Positions 24,401 through 35,994 of a stretch of DNA of 64,000 bases are shown piece by piece. How positions within the stretch are numbered: position 1 is the stretch's first letter; each line of letters opens with the position of its first letter. Under the pieces are notes generated by a model. It was not told the origin of the DNA and searched no databases. It saw nothing but the letters and a program-made list of their open reading frames with translations. A program made the position numbers and the translations under genes. The DNA is from Daldinia sp. FL1419 (taxonomy: Eukaryota; Ascomycota; Sordariomycetes; Xylariales; Hypoxylaceae): contig MU623388.1 in assembly GCA_025201765.1 (NCBI GenBank), positions 124,001 to 188,000 of the forward strand. Direction: 5' to 3'.

Positions 24401-24846
24401 CAAGGCTCCCCTTTTCCCTAATTGTTATTACCTTCGTGAGGTTCAACCTAGTAATTTTCCAGCTTCCCTCCCATTTTCTTGCCCTGCTTTACCAATTACT
24501 AGTTTTTTTCTATTTTTTCCCTCCTTTCCCATTTCTCTTTTTTTTTCTTCCCACCCCCAGTATTGCAACCCAAGAGAGGTCAACCTAGGTTGTTGTGCAG
24601 TTAGTGCACCAATATCGCGACCTTCTCCAGAAGTGTCCCAGCCCCCCTCTCTTCCTCTCTTACCCCCTTCCCACTTAACGTCCTTCCTTGTGTTATCTTT
24701 TCCCGACTCGCCATTGTACCTCTTTTCTTCTCTTTTCCTCACTCCTTGTTGGCGACTCACCTACGCTCCTTTAAATCCAAAAAGAAACCTACTTCGAGAG
24801 CCTTCGGTCAACTTGGCCGCTTAATTTACGAGGAGTCAATCGCAAC

Positions 24847-27031
24847 ATGTCGCTAGCAGCCATGTCGCTCTTCAGCTGGTGTTCGAAAAGATGCGGAGGG
24901 CTGGCTATGTTAATGACCATTGCTCTCAGCTACTGGGTCATCTCCAAGGAAGCAGCTGTAGCGCGATACGATTACAAGTATATTCCACAGGATTCATTAA
25001 GCAAACCGTCGCACTCGCCTAGCTCCGCTCCCTCGGAGGGAGCTGGTATCTGGACCATCGTCTTCGCCTACTACTGCCTCCTAATCCACTTCTTGGTTTT
25101 CGCCTTCCCGATGCGCTCATGCTACGCCCTATTCGACGTAACTCGGAATTTGAACAAGGTCGCGCGAAGCACATCGCTCAGGGATTTCAAGCTAACCCAC
25201 CGTCGTCGTGGTTCTTCTACTTCTCTCTCCAGCTCTGAGACATTGACGTCCTCCAAGGAAGATTCGCTCCCTTCTTCTGCTACCAGCAGCGAGGCTGGCG
25301 ACATTGACACCGAATTCTACACCGATGGTGACATGGTTCACGACCAGGTTGTTCATGCAATTGTAATTCCCAATTACAAGGAGGAGGTCGACAGCTTGAG
25401 GGAGACGCTCGATGTTTTGGCTTCGCACCCCCAGGCCCGATCAGACTACGATGTGAGTTTGCTTTCCCAATTAAGCTTTAGGAGGCGTGATTAAAGCTTG
25501 CCAATCTACCAAAATACAAAATTAGCTTCATTCGTGTTCCAAACTTGGTTTCGATACTAATTTGTTCTGTTTCAGGTCTACCTCGCTATGGAACAACGTG
25601 AACACAATGTCGAGATGAAGGCTATGGGTATCATTCAAGAATTCGTCAAGAAGTTTCGCTCAATCGACTTTACTCTTCACCCTTCAGATATCCCCGGCGA
25701 GTCTCCTGGAAAGGGTAGCAACATGGCATGGGCTGCGCGTAAACTCAGCGAGAAGTACAGCTCTGGCATGAGGAAGAACGTAATTGTGACCGGAATTGAT
25801 GGTACGTCAAATCCGTATTTATCCTACTAAGTTGATGGTTTAAACTTGGCTATTTATTGTGTGGTTGGGCTAACCTAACGCGAATGCAGCCGATAGCCAT
25901 TTGTCGACCAACTACTTTGCTCAGCTGACGAACCTGCACGTAACCAACGCCGAAACTGCGAGCACTACTATGTATGCCGCTCCCATTATCTTCGACCGTA
26001 ACGCCCACGCTGTTCCTGCTATCGTCCGTGTGGCGGATATTCTATGGGCTGCTGCTGGTCTTTCTGGTCTCTACCGCGGTTCAACCATTGCCCCCCCTAC
26101 TTCTGTTTATTCTGTGCCGCTCACCTTGGTCGACCGAGTTGGAGGCTGGGATGGTGATTCCGAAGCTATTGGCGAGGACTTGCACATGTACCTGAAGTGT
26201 TTCTTCGCGCTCAACGGAAACTTGACTGTGAAGGCTATCATGAGCCCTGTTAGTCAGAGCAATGTTAAGGGTAACGGCGGCGAGGGAGTTCGTGAGGTAT
26301 ACAACGACATGCAGGCCCGTTACAAGCAAGCTCTACGACACATGTGGGGTGCTTTGGATTCCGGTTTCGCCCTTCGGAAGTTCGTGGAGCTCTGGCAAGA
26401 ACGAAACCACACTGCCAGGGCTTTCCGTCCTCTTCACGTTGCCCTAAACAACCCTACCGATTCTTACATTACCCAGAGCCAGCTCGACATTAGCCCTGAG
26501 CAGACTCTTGAGAGCCAGGTCTTCCACGACGTTACTTCTGACACCCTCAAGGAGCCTAACTGGAAGGGAATCGTCATCCTTTTCCACCGTCTCTTCGAGG
26601 CTCACTTCTTACCCTTACAGATGACCATCCTTGTTGTTGCGTCCACATTATATATGTGGGTTACTGAGAACTCGGACCCTCACCAACTTGGTTGGCTTTT
26701 CTCTTTGTGCAACGTCTTAAGGACAGCCGGCCTTATGGAGGTTGTACTAATGCTGTTCCTATATGAGAAGTTCCACAAGATTTGCGTCACCACGCGTGAG
26801 AGGGAAATGAACGACGCTGGTCTCTCCAAGGGAATGTGCTTCTCTCACCGCCAAATTAAGAAAAATTTTGTCGATTACGCCATGGCGCCTCTTGTCGCAC
26901 CGTTATATGGTTCGATACCGACTGCTCAGGCCCAATTAATGCACTTTTTTACGTTAGATTTAGTCTACACAGTCAGCAAAAAGGTTACGCGGCAAAGGGC
27001 AAAATCAGTGCTCGCAAACGTTATGCCGTAA
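24847..27031 (+). CDS. Membrane-bound family 2 glycosyltransferase
   Basis: Three exons, 24847-25452, 25576-25801 and 25890-27031 (introns 123 and 88 nt), 657 residues. Two N-terminal hydrophobic helices (about 15-33 and 67-88) precede a cytosolic GT2 catalytic core. Core motifs are VIPNYKEE (about 177), GKGSNMAWA, the metal-binding TGIDADSH (D277/D279, assembled across intron 2), GEDLHM (about 372) and QALRHMW (Q424, R427), a variant of the QxxRW motif of processive synthases. More membrane helices follow (about 520-640). The arrangement resembles cellulose/chitin/hyaluronan synthase-like enzymes, but the core is smaller than in chitin synthases and has His in place of Trp after the Arg. The substrate is unknown. 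No neighbouring genes suggest a polysaccharide cluster. Confidence 0.85.
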
Positions 27032-28560
27032 AGAAGTTTGGCTGTTATTGAGTTTAATAATATTCGTTCGGACCAGCTACTCCGATAGTTGAGTCTGTCG
27101 CGCGCTTGTAGTTCGATTCTCTATCTACTCGTTGAAGACCGACGAAGCGAGCGAAATTTTTCAGACTTTTTTTGAAAGAAAGCTCCAAGGAGCTATGTGT
27201 AAATAGAGGGCATGATGTTGATATGCATGGCATCGGCACTGGCATTCTAGATACGGGGATCCTTATTCTGGGCTCACGGAGTTCTAGGAGCAAATTCGCA
27301 GGAACACAAGACGTTTTTCCTGCCGGCATTCGTTTACGAGGCAAGAAGAAGTAGCCGGGAAAAGAGTACGGCTCAGCAGTCCAGATCGGCTCGTCGGGGT
27401 CGAGGGGACGTAAAACGTCCGATTGGGGGGCGGGCTAGCCCAGCGAGGACGAAAATTCGGGTTCATGATGGGGAAGGACCCAAGATACCTAATGCGCGAA
27501 CCTAGCCCGGTAATATTTAATATTCATGTACATAAAGAAAGAGCCGTCCTCCGACGGGGCTGGTGGATTGGGAGCACGCCGGTGAACGAAAATAGTTGTC
27601 AAGTAGTACTCTTGAAACTTTCAACGATAAATGAATACATCGTATTGCTCTAGAGCCGAATTTTTGCGGGGAAGAGACGAAGATTTGATTGTGACCATTT
27701 GCATAGTAGAGATTTCTCGGAGACTGGTCCGATTGGTAAACCAACGACTGGATCGTGAGATGGGAGGTGAAACGAGTTGGAGAATGCATAATATCGAAAC
27801 GACTGGCTAGACAAGGTAAGGTAATTTATGTATCATGGACCAAAGCCCGAAATTATAACTCGAGTGTTGCTGTTGTTGTTACTATTATTGTTATTTTATC
27901 AGGACTTGAAGGATGCGGTAGAAAGGGGCAGAGGGGGTAATATTGTTCGAGGCTGGAGTTCCGTTGCATAGGTAGTAGGTAGTCCTAGGTTAGCTAGTTC
28001 CGAGTCGAGTCGGAGGAGGCAGATTGGACCAATGGTATTACACGGATTTTATTGGGGGGTAGGGGGAGGTATGGGGGGCGCTGGCTGCGTACTACCTCCA
28101 TCTCAACCGCCGCGCCTGCTCGGTGTGTAGCATGGACACGGTTACGCTGGGGGCTTTTCTTTTTCTTTTTTTTTGTTCCCGTTCAGCTTCGGGGTTGGGA
28201 TGGTCCGCGAGGGAACGGGGTTTAGCGATGTGTACCTAGGTGTGTGGTAGGTTTGTATGTCTGTGTGTTTGGCTGTCTGGTTGTAAGGGAGGTATAGGGA
28301 GATGGTTAGATGGGAGATATATAAATGTCTCTTGGACCTCGCTGGTTTCGGGCGGTTTTTTTTTATATATATTTGTATCTTCAGCCTAAATCTTGAGATT
28401 GAGAGAGAGAAGCCTTACAATTACATTTGCGGATTCACCTTGTTCTTGCTCGTACTCGATCTTTTAACTCGTTTGAGTAGTCAACGCTGTTTATTGGAGA
28501 TTCTACATAACCACCTACCCGTACCTAACTAGTTCTTGCGAGAGGAAAAGATACGTCGAC
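27032..28560. other. Spacer between two plus-strand genes
   Basis: Holds the glycosyltransferase 3' UTR and the promoter of the DJ-1-family gene. It shows G-rich stretches (around 28051-28076), T-runs (28155-28175) and a TATA-like run near 28364. No gene is seen. Confidence 0.5.
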
Positions 28561-29772
28561 ATGTCTGCTAACAGCGCAAACGGCAAGGGACGACACACCG
28601 TCCGTGTGGGTGTTTTTATTCCCGTCGAGTGCCAGCTTCTGGACGCCGCGGCGGTGGATATTATTGGTTCTATGGGCTATAAATGGTAAGTCGTGGATTA
28701 TGGTGCTTTGGTCTGCCATCGCGGAAAACTAATGCGTTCGTAGTGCGTTACGAGTATACTATTCCACTGCTTTGAAATCTCTTGGATAAGGCTGTCCTAT
28801 ACAATCCATGACTTTCTACGAGGAATAGTTATGAGAGTTTATGAAGATTGTTTACTTACGATATAACCTACCTACCTAGACATGACCACGTTCCGCCACC
28901 TCCTTCCCGACGTAATCATCGAGCTCGCGCCCTTCGTTGAAATCCACTACATCGGCACCGTGCAAGCCGGGCAGCACATCCGCGTAACGTCCAACGAGCA
29001 AATCCTCGCCACGGACCACTACAGCGACGCGGCGGTCGCCCCGGGCAAGCTCGACATCGTGCTGGTCCCTGGGCCCGACCCCAACGCGCGGCCGGAGAAG
29101 GCCGCGCTGGATTGGTTGGTCGCGCAGGCGGCGACGCCGGGCGTCGATATCTTGAGCATCTGCACGGGCATTTTCATCTGCGGGCAGGCGGGCTTGCTGA
29201 AGGGGAAGACGGCTTGTGGGCCGCGCGCGCTGCAGGATATGATTCGCGAGAGGGGCTTTGGCGAGAAGGAGTTGGTGGGGGATAAGTATCGCTATGTGCA
29301 GGATGGGAATTTTTGGTCAGCTGGTAGGTTTGCTTTCTGGGCTCCCCCTTTTTACCTTGTTCACTCACCCCTTTCCCCCTTTTTTATCATATTCGCATAC
29401 GGCTATATATATATATCTACCTACCTATCTACCTACCCACCTAGGTAGTTATATGAGAACCTTTGCTAATACTAGTATCCAACCTACAGGCGGCGTGACC
29501 AACGCCAACGACCTCGTCGCTGCGTACTGCCGCGCGACGCCGCGACACTTCCCCCGACCCACGGCGGAAATGGCCATCGAGACCATGGAAGTTGGTGACC
29601 GCGGCCGCGAGTACCCAGTTGGTTAGTTTGCCCTGTTTCTCTTTTCGGATACTTACCTAGGTAGTTATTGGATATACATAGCTAACGCGCCTCGGCGAAA
29701 ATAGGAATCCCTCTCGCGGATAGGGTCAAGGAGATCATCGCGCAGGCTGACGCTCTTACTTCCAAAAACTAA
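28561..29772 (+). CDS. DJ-1/PfpI-family protein gene with a one-base phase problem
   Basis: Member of the class I glutamine-amidotransferase-like DJ-1/PfpI superfamily. Segments: exon 1 28561-28685 (MSANSANGKGRHTVRVGVFI...), then 28880-29323, 29490-29621 and 29705-29772. The body has the expected nucleophile elbow (SICTGIFICGQAGLLKGK, catalytic Cys candidate) and FWSAGGVTNANDLVAAYC. Exons 2-4 join in frame. Exon 1 to exon 2 does not: the only good donor (GTAAGT after 28685) and the only acceptor near the homologous start (TAG at 28879) create TGA, and the four exons total 769 nt. One base fewer at the donor would give a Tyr codon, matching family members as I know them. So either the gene is broken, or it uses a weak donor (for example GTTCTA near 28666), or translation starts at the ATG at 28882, or there is a base error. 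Function in this fungus is unknown. Confidence 0.7.
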
Positions 29773-30936
29773 AGGGCAGAATTACTCACGATAGCAGGTA
29801 TAGTAGAATATGGGACTTTGGAAAGTAAGCTAGGTATCCGGGATGTAAGGGGTAGAGAGAACGGTGAAAAATTGCAAAGGGTTATTCTCTACTCTTGAAA
29901 ATAGGTAGATAGGTAGTTAGCAGCAGATAAACAAAAGAAACGAGAGGAATGATTTTCTGTATCTTGACTTCATTTTTCTCCCATCCTTCATCTATATATA
30001 ATCCAAGACATTCCCTTAACAAGGTCTTGTTTTCATTGTGACTGAGGCGCAACGTCAAGATAATCGTCTAAGACATTTCCCCGTGCTGGACCCCTATTTT
30101 GAACGATGTGTTTTATACACCTAGTTACGTACTTTATATAATTAACTACCTCTATTTAACAACTTCCCTATGATTTATATCATTTATTATTCGGATAGTT
30201 CCAAGAATTAAAGTCTTTGATTAGTTATAGTTAACTATACTTCGTTTTATCGTATATGTTGCGATGTTGTACGTTATGACCCAAGGGTTAATACCTAACC
30301 ATAGGTAGTTACCGTCCATATTCCACCAAAAGTGTTAGTTCAGAATGACCTAACCTAGGTTAGTTAACCGACCCCGTTACTAAAGTGACCAAGGACAAAG
30401 AAAAATCGTAAGATATCCCGTCATCTGTTTTCTTCGCACTTCAATGTATCGGTACCATTGGCTAGGTACCTAACCTACCTAGACTGAGCCTCTGCAGTAG
30501 CAGTAGCTGTAGCAGTAAGTTGCTGGTTGCCCGTCACTAAGACCCTTCTGAGCAAAGCGGCTGCAAGGGCCCGTGCGGATAAGCCCTTTTAGTATTAGCG
30601 CTATCTTATCTACGAAGGCGGTAAAGATTTTTGGGTGGGGTGTTGCTGCGGCGGAAATTTTCTACTCGAAAAAAAAAAAAAAAAAATTTTGGAGCAAGTA
30701 GAAACTGGGAGCTAGCTTTTTTTTTTTTTCTAACCTTCCTCTTCAACGGGTCTCAAGTCGCGTCCGAAGCCTTTTTTTTTTCCTCCTTCCTCATCTCTCC
30801 CATAAAATATTCCCTTTCCTCTTGAGCTTTGCAAATACTATTCCATAGGCCGCCGTGTTCTTCATTGACTTGCCAATTCCATCCCAACTTCAAATCACAT
30901 CTTACATCTAATCCACGTTTTAACTTATCCTTCGCG
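29773..30936. other. Spacer upstream of the FKBP gene
   Basis: AT-rich with TAGGTA motifs (29905-29925, 30300, 30460-30482), an A-run at 30669-30686 and T-runs at 30718-30730 and 30771-30782. No gene is seen. The last stretch before 30937 is T/C-rich and probably the promoter and leader. Confidence 0.5.
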
Positions 30937-31579
30937 ATGCCTGTGCTGCCTATCGCCCTGTACGGGCTCGAAGTCCCGGCGCAAGGCATCATGGTTCCCG
31001 CCATGCAGGAGGAGGGTATTCATGGTGCTTCCGTAAGTGTTTTGTGTCTACTAATTTTTAAAATTCGTCCCAGCGACTATGCGACGTTGTTGCGGCGACA
31101 ATTCCGCCTTCCCCGCTTCGTCGCCTCGCCGTGCAAAGTATTTCAGTTCAAAATTGCAAAGTACTAACGTGGAATTTCAAGTATCGCATCACGATGGCTG
31201 CCCTTGACCCCACGGAGGCGCCTGAAGCTGATGATGAGGGCAACATTCCCGCCGTCCCTCGTTCCACTCTCAAGCTCATCCGCAAGCGACCTTCCCTGGA
31301 CGACGAGCTTGATGACGAATATCTAGACCGACTCATGGGTGGCGGTGATTCGGATGAAGATGACGAGGGAGACTCGGACGATGAGGCCAATGGTGGCCCC
31401 AGCGACCCCGCCAAGTCGAAGAAGGCCCGTCGTGAGGCTGCTCTGCAAAAGCTCATCAAGGCTGCCCAAGAAGAGGAAGATTCGGATGAGGAGATGGACG
31501 ACGACGATGCCAAGCCCAAGGGTAAGGCTAACGGTGTCGCAAAGACTAGCAAGAAAGGCAAGGAGCCCGCTACTTCGAG

Positions 31580-31610
<31 letters not shown>

Positions 31611-32650
31611 AGCATCGACTCTACTACCCTAGACCTCGAGGAGCTCGTCGTTTGCACCCTTGACACCGAACGCGTATGTCTTGCCATAAAATCTTTTCCG
31701 TAGCTTTGTACTGACGTATCCTAAAGAACTACCAACAACCCCTCGACATCACCATTGGTGCCGACGAGGAAGTATTCTTCGTCGTCAAGGGTACTCACAC
31801 CATTCACCTGACTGGTAACTACGTTATCGACTCTGACGATGTCTCCGACGATGAGGAAGACGAGGATGATGGCGACTACGACATGGGCATCGAGGACTAC
31901 GACTCTGGTGACTCCGAGGTGGATGAGCTCGATGACCTCCAGGACCCTCGTGTTACAGAGATCGACACCGACGAAGAGGAAGCTCCTAAGCTGGTGGCCG
32001 CTGAGAACAAGAAGGGCAAGAACAAGCGTCCTGCTGAGGAGGCAGAGAGCCTCGACGACTTGATGGCTAAGGCTGGCGAGACCAAGCTGAGCAAGAAGCA
32101 GCAGAAGAAGCTCAAGAACAACAAGGGAGAGCCCGTTGTCAAGGAGGATGCCAAGGCCGAGACTGCTAAGGAATCCACCAAGGGCGACAAGAAAGTCCAG
32201 TTCGCCAAGAACCTTGAGCAAGGTCCCACTGGCTCGGCTGCCGCCGAAAAGGCCGCTACCCCCGGCGTTAAGGTTGTACAGGGTGTCACCGTTGACGACC
32301 GCAAGATCGGATCCGGCCGCGTCGCAAAGAAGGGCAACAAGGTTGAGGTCCGATATATCGGCAAGCTTCTAGATGGCAAGGTTTTTGATGGTAAGTCTCG
32401 ATTACGAAGCGCAGTTTATGGGAATTCGCTAACATAAAAAATAGCCAACAAGAAGGGAAAGCCCTTCAGCTTCTCTGTAGGAAAGGGAGAGGTTATCAAG
32501 GGCTGGGACATTGGTATCCAGGGCATGGCCATTGGTGGTGAACGCCGACTCACCATCCCCGCCCACCTCGCGTACGGAAGCAAAGCGCAACCCGGCATCC
32601 CTGGCAACAGCACGCTAGTGTTCGACATCAAGCTGATGAACATAAAATAA
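30937..32650 (+). CDS. Nucleolar FKBP-type prolyl isomerase (Fpr3/Fpr4-like)
   Basis: Peptidyl-prolyl cis-trans isomerase and histone chaperone of the nucleolar FKBP group. Four exons: 30937-31032, 31182-31673, 31727-32390 and 32445-32650 (introns 149, 53 and 54 nt), 485 residues. The N-terminus (MPVLPIALYGLEVPAQGI) matches the nucleoplasmin-like fold of Fpr3/Fpr4. The middle has long Asp/Glu tracts (about 75-95, 125-180 and 225-255) and Lys-rich stretches. The last 110 residues are a complete FKBP domain: VRYIGKLLDGKVFD, then KPFSFSVGKGEVIKGWDIGI and the ending AYGSKAQPGIPGNSTLVFDI. Acidic tracts make several antisense shadows. In yeast these proteins act in rDNA silencing, ribosome biogenesis and on histone prolines. 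Start confirmed by an ATG; intron 1 is long because the acceptor lies far downstream. Confidence 0.93.
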
Positions 32651-33224
32651 GCGGGCAATAACCACCATGTGTAGCATTTCCTTGCCATTTCCTTGCCTCC
32701 AGATACCACTACGGTTGTACTCCTATGTCTGGTTTTTTCGGTCAAGCTTTTCAGGACGATTTTTTGGTATGGCCCGTTGACGAGTCTCATAATGTTGCGC
32801 AGTTGGGTCTCCGACCTACGCGAATCTGCGAGGATCTGGCGTCTTCGTCGGGCGCAGGAAGCAGATGTTGTCATAAGGGATGACGAGGTCTGCGTTGCAT
32901 TACAGGCGTACAAATTTTTCGAGGGAGGTTGGGTATCCTCTCCGTGCACGTGTTTCTATTAGTCCACATAGGTAGTTCTGATGCCTTCAGATAGGCTGGC
33001 TATAGTAAATCCGTCATCTTCTGTTAATTGCTGCGATCATCTGATGTGTGTTTTCCGTTGAATGGCGGAGCAATTCTCCAAGTAATTAGCAGAATATAGA
33101 CTGGACGAAACAGGACCTGTCATTCCTAGCCTCTAGCCGTAAGCAGTGTCCGGTATAACAATGTGAGACCGACAATTATTCCAATGGCTAAAAATCTAGG
33201 TTAGGCCTTAATGGAGGTCAACAA
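32651..33224. other. Spacer downstream of the FKBP gene
   Basis: FKBP 3' UTR and following sequence. No gene is seen; the small frames here are shadows. Confidence 0.5.
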
Positions 33225-33494
33225 GATACTCAGTGGTCGAGTGTGCTCGTCATTAATCCGGGAAAAAGACATTCGCCAATCCGTGCGTCCGTGAAGATTG
33301 TCGACCTCGACGACCCGGAGCGAGCGAAATATGCGGCTTCGTCTTATACCTGGGTCAACCAGCCCCCGACGCAGCCCGTTTGTACTACTAGTATCCCTAG
33401 CCGGTTTCCTACGACCCCATATACCCACGGTCGTGTCGTGTTATACTCGAGATGTTGGCGAGATATATATACACCGAAACATTCTGCACCATGA
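33225..33494 (+). pseudogene. HET-domain-like gene fragment
   Basis: From about 33234 one frame reads WSSVLVINPGKRHSPIRAS and continues VKIVDLDDPERAKYAASSYTW. This has the order seen at the start of fungal HET (heterokaryon incompatibility) domains: a basic/Pro-Gly segment, PIR, a VDLDD-type strand and then the A-SYTW motif. After the Trp at 33353 the similarity stops and the frame ends at 33494 without the later WxDAxCINQ block. There is no ATG in this frame; the nearest, at 33211, is in another frame. I read it as a decayed remnant or one exon of a broken gene. The match is from family knowledge, not a search. Confidence 0.42.
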
Positions 33495-34011
33495 CCAGAG
33501 AAAAACAAGACAACCCGTCGAGCCTCCTAGGCGGAGGATTCAACAGCAGCAACTAACCTAGAGGTTTACCTTCAAACTCGAACCCTACCTACAGCAATAG
33601 CTCTAGACGCAAAAAGGAGTAAGTGACATGACGCTCGAAAATTAATCCTGCTTGGTACCAAGCCAGGTAGACGGCCGCCGCCCCCGTCTCGTTTATCTAT
33701 CTACTACATAGGTATCTAACCTACCTACCTACCTACCTACCTACCTAGGTATCTATATAAATCTCTAGCCTCGCCACATCACTATCGGCGTAAGCCCTGT
33801 ACAGCGAAGCTCTATTCCAACAACCGCCGCGATTCCCGCGTGGAGTAATACATACATACCCAAAATATGTCGTCCCGGTAAAATACAACAGAGCGGCTGA
33901 CTGACCCCATATGTACATATCATCTCCATCCCTTCATTAGTATTTAATTTCCTACAGCCATCCTTCATAAGCCCATTTTTAAATATATAATCTTTCATTA
34001 TATTTTCCATG
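33495..34011. other. Spacer with tetranucleotide repeat
   Basis: Sequence between the HET-like relic and the acyltransferase stop codon (minus strand), including the 3' UTR of the latter. Apart from the CTAC repeat nothing is seen. Confidence 0.5.
33719..33749 (+). repeat. (CTAC)n microsatellite ending in CCTAGGTA
   Basis: About seven CTAC units that run into a CCTAGGTA palindrome, the same motif dispersed through the window. Confidence 0.75.
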
Positions 34012-35994
34012 TTACGCCTCCGCCCCCGCCTCCGCCTCCGCCTCCTCCGCCTCCTCTTCTTCTTCGTAAATCTTGACATTATCCGCGTACTCGCGAATAT
34101 TACTAACGATAACGTCGTCGATCGTGGAGCCTTTCCCAGCCACGACGCGCAGAATTAATTCGTTAAGGGTTTGTCGTCCTAGGATATCCACGTGATCCGC
34201 TGTATTGGGTCCGCCACGAGGATTAAACCTCTCGGGTTCGTGAGGCATCTCCACGACGGTAACCTTGGCGCCCGCCGGGTTATATCGCTTCATGCGCCAG
34301 CCCTTGGAACACATGTAACCGCTACTTAGGAGGTTAACTGTGCCATCGCCTTCTCCCATAACGACACCGTGGTCGATTTCATCAATAGTCAGTGATGTAT
34401 CAATGGTAACGTTCAGATTTGTTAATGCCGGATATTCGGGAGATCGGTAGTAATACGCCCTTTCGGTTGGTTTACCAACGCCGTAGAAACAGTAGATCTT
34501 CAGGTTCGGGGCTAGGGGTAACCTCGTCTCCAAAGGGTTGACCCATTTGCGGCTGTCGAGCTCGTTAGCTTCTACCTCGGCAGTGGTGTGAGCTACCCCT
34601 TGGGAAAAGCTCTTCTTGACCTGGTCTCGGTACCAATCATCGGTGGTATCCAGAAGGTACTGCATTGCGTCGCTAACAGTAAAGTTCTGATCCGGAGTAG
34701 TCCAGTTGACACCACGACGGAAATTCAAAAACGAGCCAAAGGAGCTCTTCTGCCCGGGCTGGTCGTCCGGCGCCCACGTTAGATTTCCCCAAACCGCGTC
34801 TCCGCCGAGTGGTAACATAGCGGACATGCCTGGCATGGCTCGGAATATTTCAGCTCGTTCATCTTTACTAAGGAACTTTTCAAGCCCGTAGACCGCAAAG
34901 GCGTTTAGCTGCGCCGTGTCGCGCATTTCGCCCGAGAGAATGGCGGTCACATCTTTGACTGCACCGAGCATACATCCACTAATATTGATCCAGGCTTCAA
35001 CATGTCGCTCGACCCAATCGTCACCGCCTTTGCCGCCTTGCGCTGATGCTACCCAATGGAAGAAATAGAAAAGGACCTGACTTCCCATACTGTGGGACGC
35101 GAGAACCACCTTTTGGCCGGAAAATTCGTGTGCCAGCTCCACATAACTTTTCAACCTCGTAAAGTATTGGTCCCGAAGCTCGAGGTTTTGATACGTCAAG
35201 CGCCAATCGTAAGCAGCCGTGAACGAGTTGGTCGGGTCGTAACCTAGGGACGCCAGATTCTCCACGATTTTACTCCAGATCCAGTACCCTGTAATGAAGA
35301 AGTCGGTCGCATCAAAGCCTTGCGCAGCTCTTAATTTGATATTTGGCGGGTCCAATCCAGTTTTCTTATCCAGCATGATGTGCTTCTTCCATATTTCCTT
35401 GTCGAGAACCAGCGCTCTCATCATAGTCCAGCTACCCCAGAGCCGCCTTCGGAAGTACGGACGGGAGATATTTGCGGTTCCCCAAGATTCAAGACCTGTT
35501 GAGATGACGCCGGGAACCATAATGACCGGATGATGGACTCTAAGCCCTTCGGACCGTGCTTTCACTCCCACAGAAAAAGAATCGTAGCTATCGACAAAAT
35601 CCCGCTCGCCTTTCTACGAACCGTGGAGCTTATTAGTCGTGTAAAACCCTCTTGAGAGACGGGGACATACCATAAGATCCCTCATATCCTTAACCAGACC
35701 AGCTGGCAGCACATCCAGAAAACTATCCATGCTAAGTTCCCCGATTTCCGGAAGCTCAATCAAGTCATTATTCTTAGCTAGCAGGCCGGCAGCTATGAGG
35801 CCAAACAAACTACCCAATAGGAAAATAAACGTATTACGTCGCTTGCGCGTCTTCGGCTCACGTTCGTGATGTATGATCTTGACCTTATCACCCGGCTTCG
35901 CCGGACTTTCGTCTCTCGGTGTCGGCGCCGTCGACGACGAGGACTCAGATATGTTATCGGCGACAAGCGCCCTGCGTCGGAGAGTTGATGCCAT
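34012..35994 (-). CDS. lro1: Phospholipid:diacylglycerol acyltransferase (PDAT)
   Basis: Makes triacylglycerol by moving an acyl chain from a phospholipid to diacylglycerol at the ER and lipid droplets. Two exons on the minus strand, 35994-35671 and 35613-34012, with a 57-nt intron; 641 residues, close to yeast Lro1. The N-terminus is cytosolic and basic (KTRKRRN), then one membrane helix (about 53-72), as in Lro1. The lumenal LCAT-like domain has PGVISTGLESWG (oxyanion region), the nucleophile elbow ASHSMGSQ (Ser at about 283), the Asp in GEGDGTVNLLS and the His in TADHVDILG, so the catalytic triad is complete. The C-terminus is an unusual Glu/Ala tail of about 20 residues. It is divergent from the Naa30 gene. 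Confidence 0.95.

Larger units (their letters stand above)
19645..24846. other. Gene-poor spacer, main part
   Basis: Five kilobases without a convincing gene. It holds an A-run, several TACCTAGGTA clusters, and scattered small frames without recognisable features. The frame at 23248-23691 (147 codons, ATG start) is the longest but has no domain, no signal peptide and a sequence unlike its neighbours. The last 600 bases before 24847 are C/T-rich, as expected for the promoter and leader of the glycosyltransferase gene. Confidence 0.5.

Noticed and set aside
24847..27031. Chitin synthase
   Set aside because: Too short, lacks the QRRRW motif and the chitin synthase core; it is another GT2 family.
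31148..31687. Long Ser-rich minus-strand frame opposite the FKBP gene
   Set aside because: It is the antisense shadow of the GAC/GAG-rich acidic tracts of FKBP.
33480..33561. A protein-kinase-like stretch (DVGEIYIHRNILHHD) in another frame
   Set aside because: The order does not match the kinase HRD loop and nothing kinase-like surrounds it.
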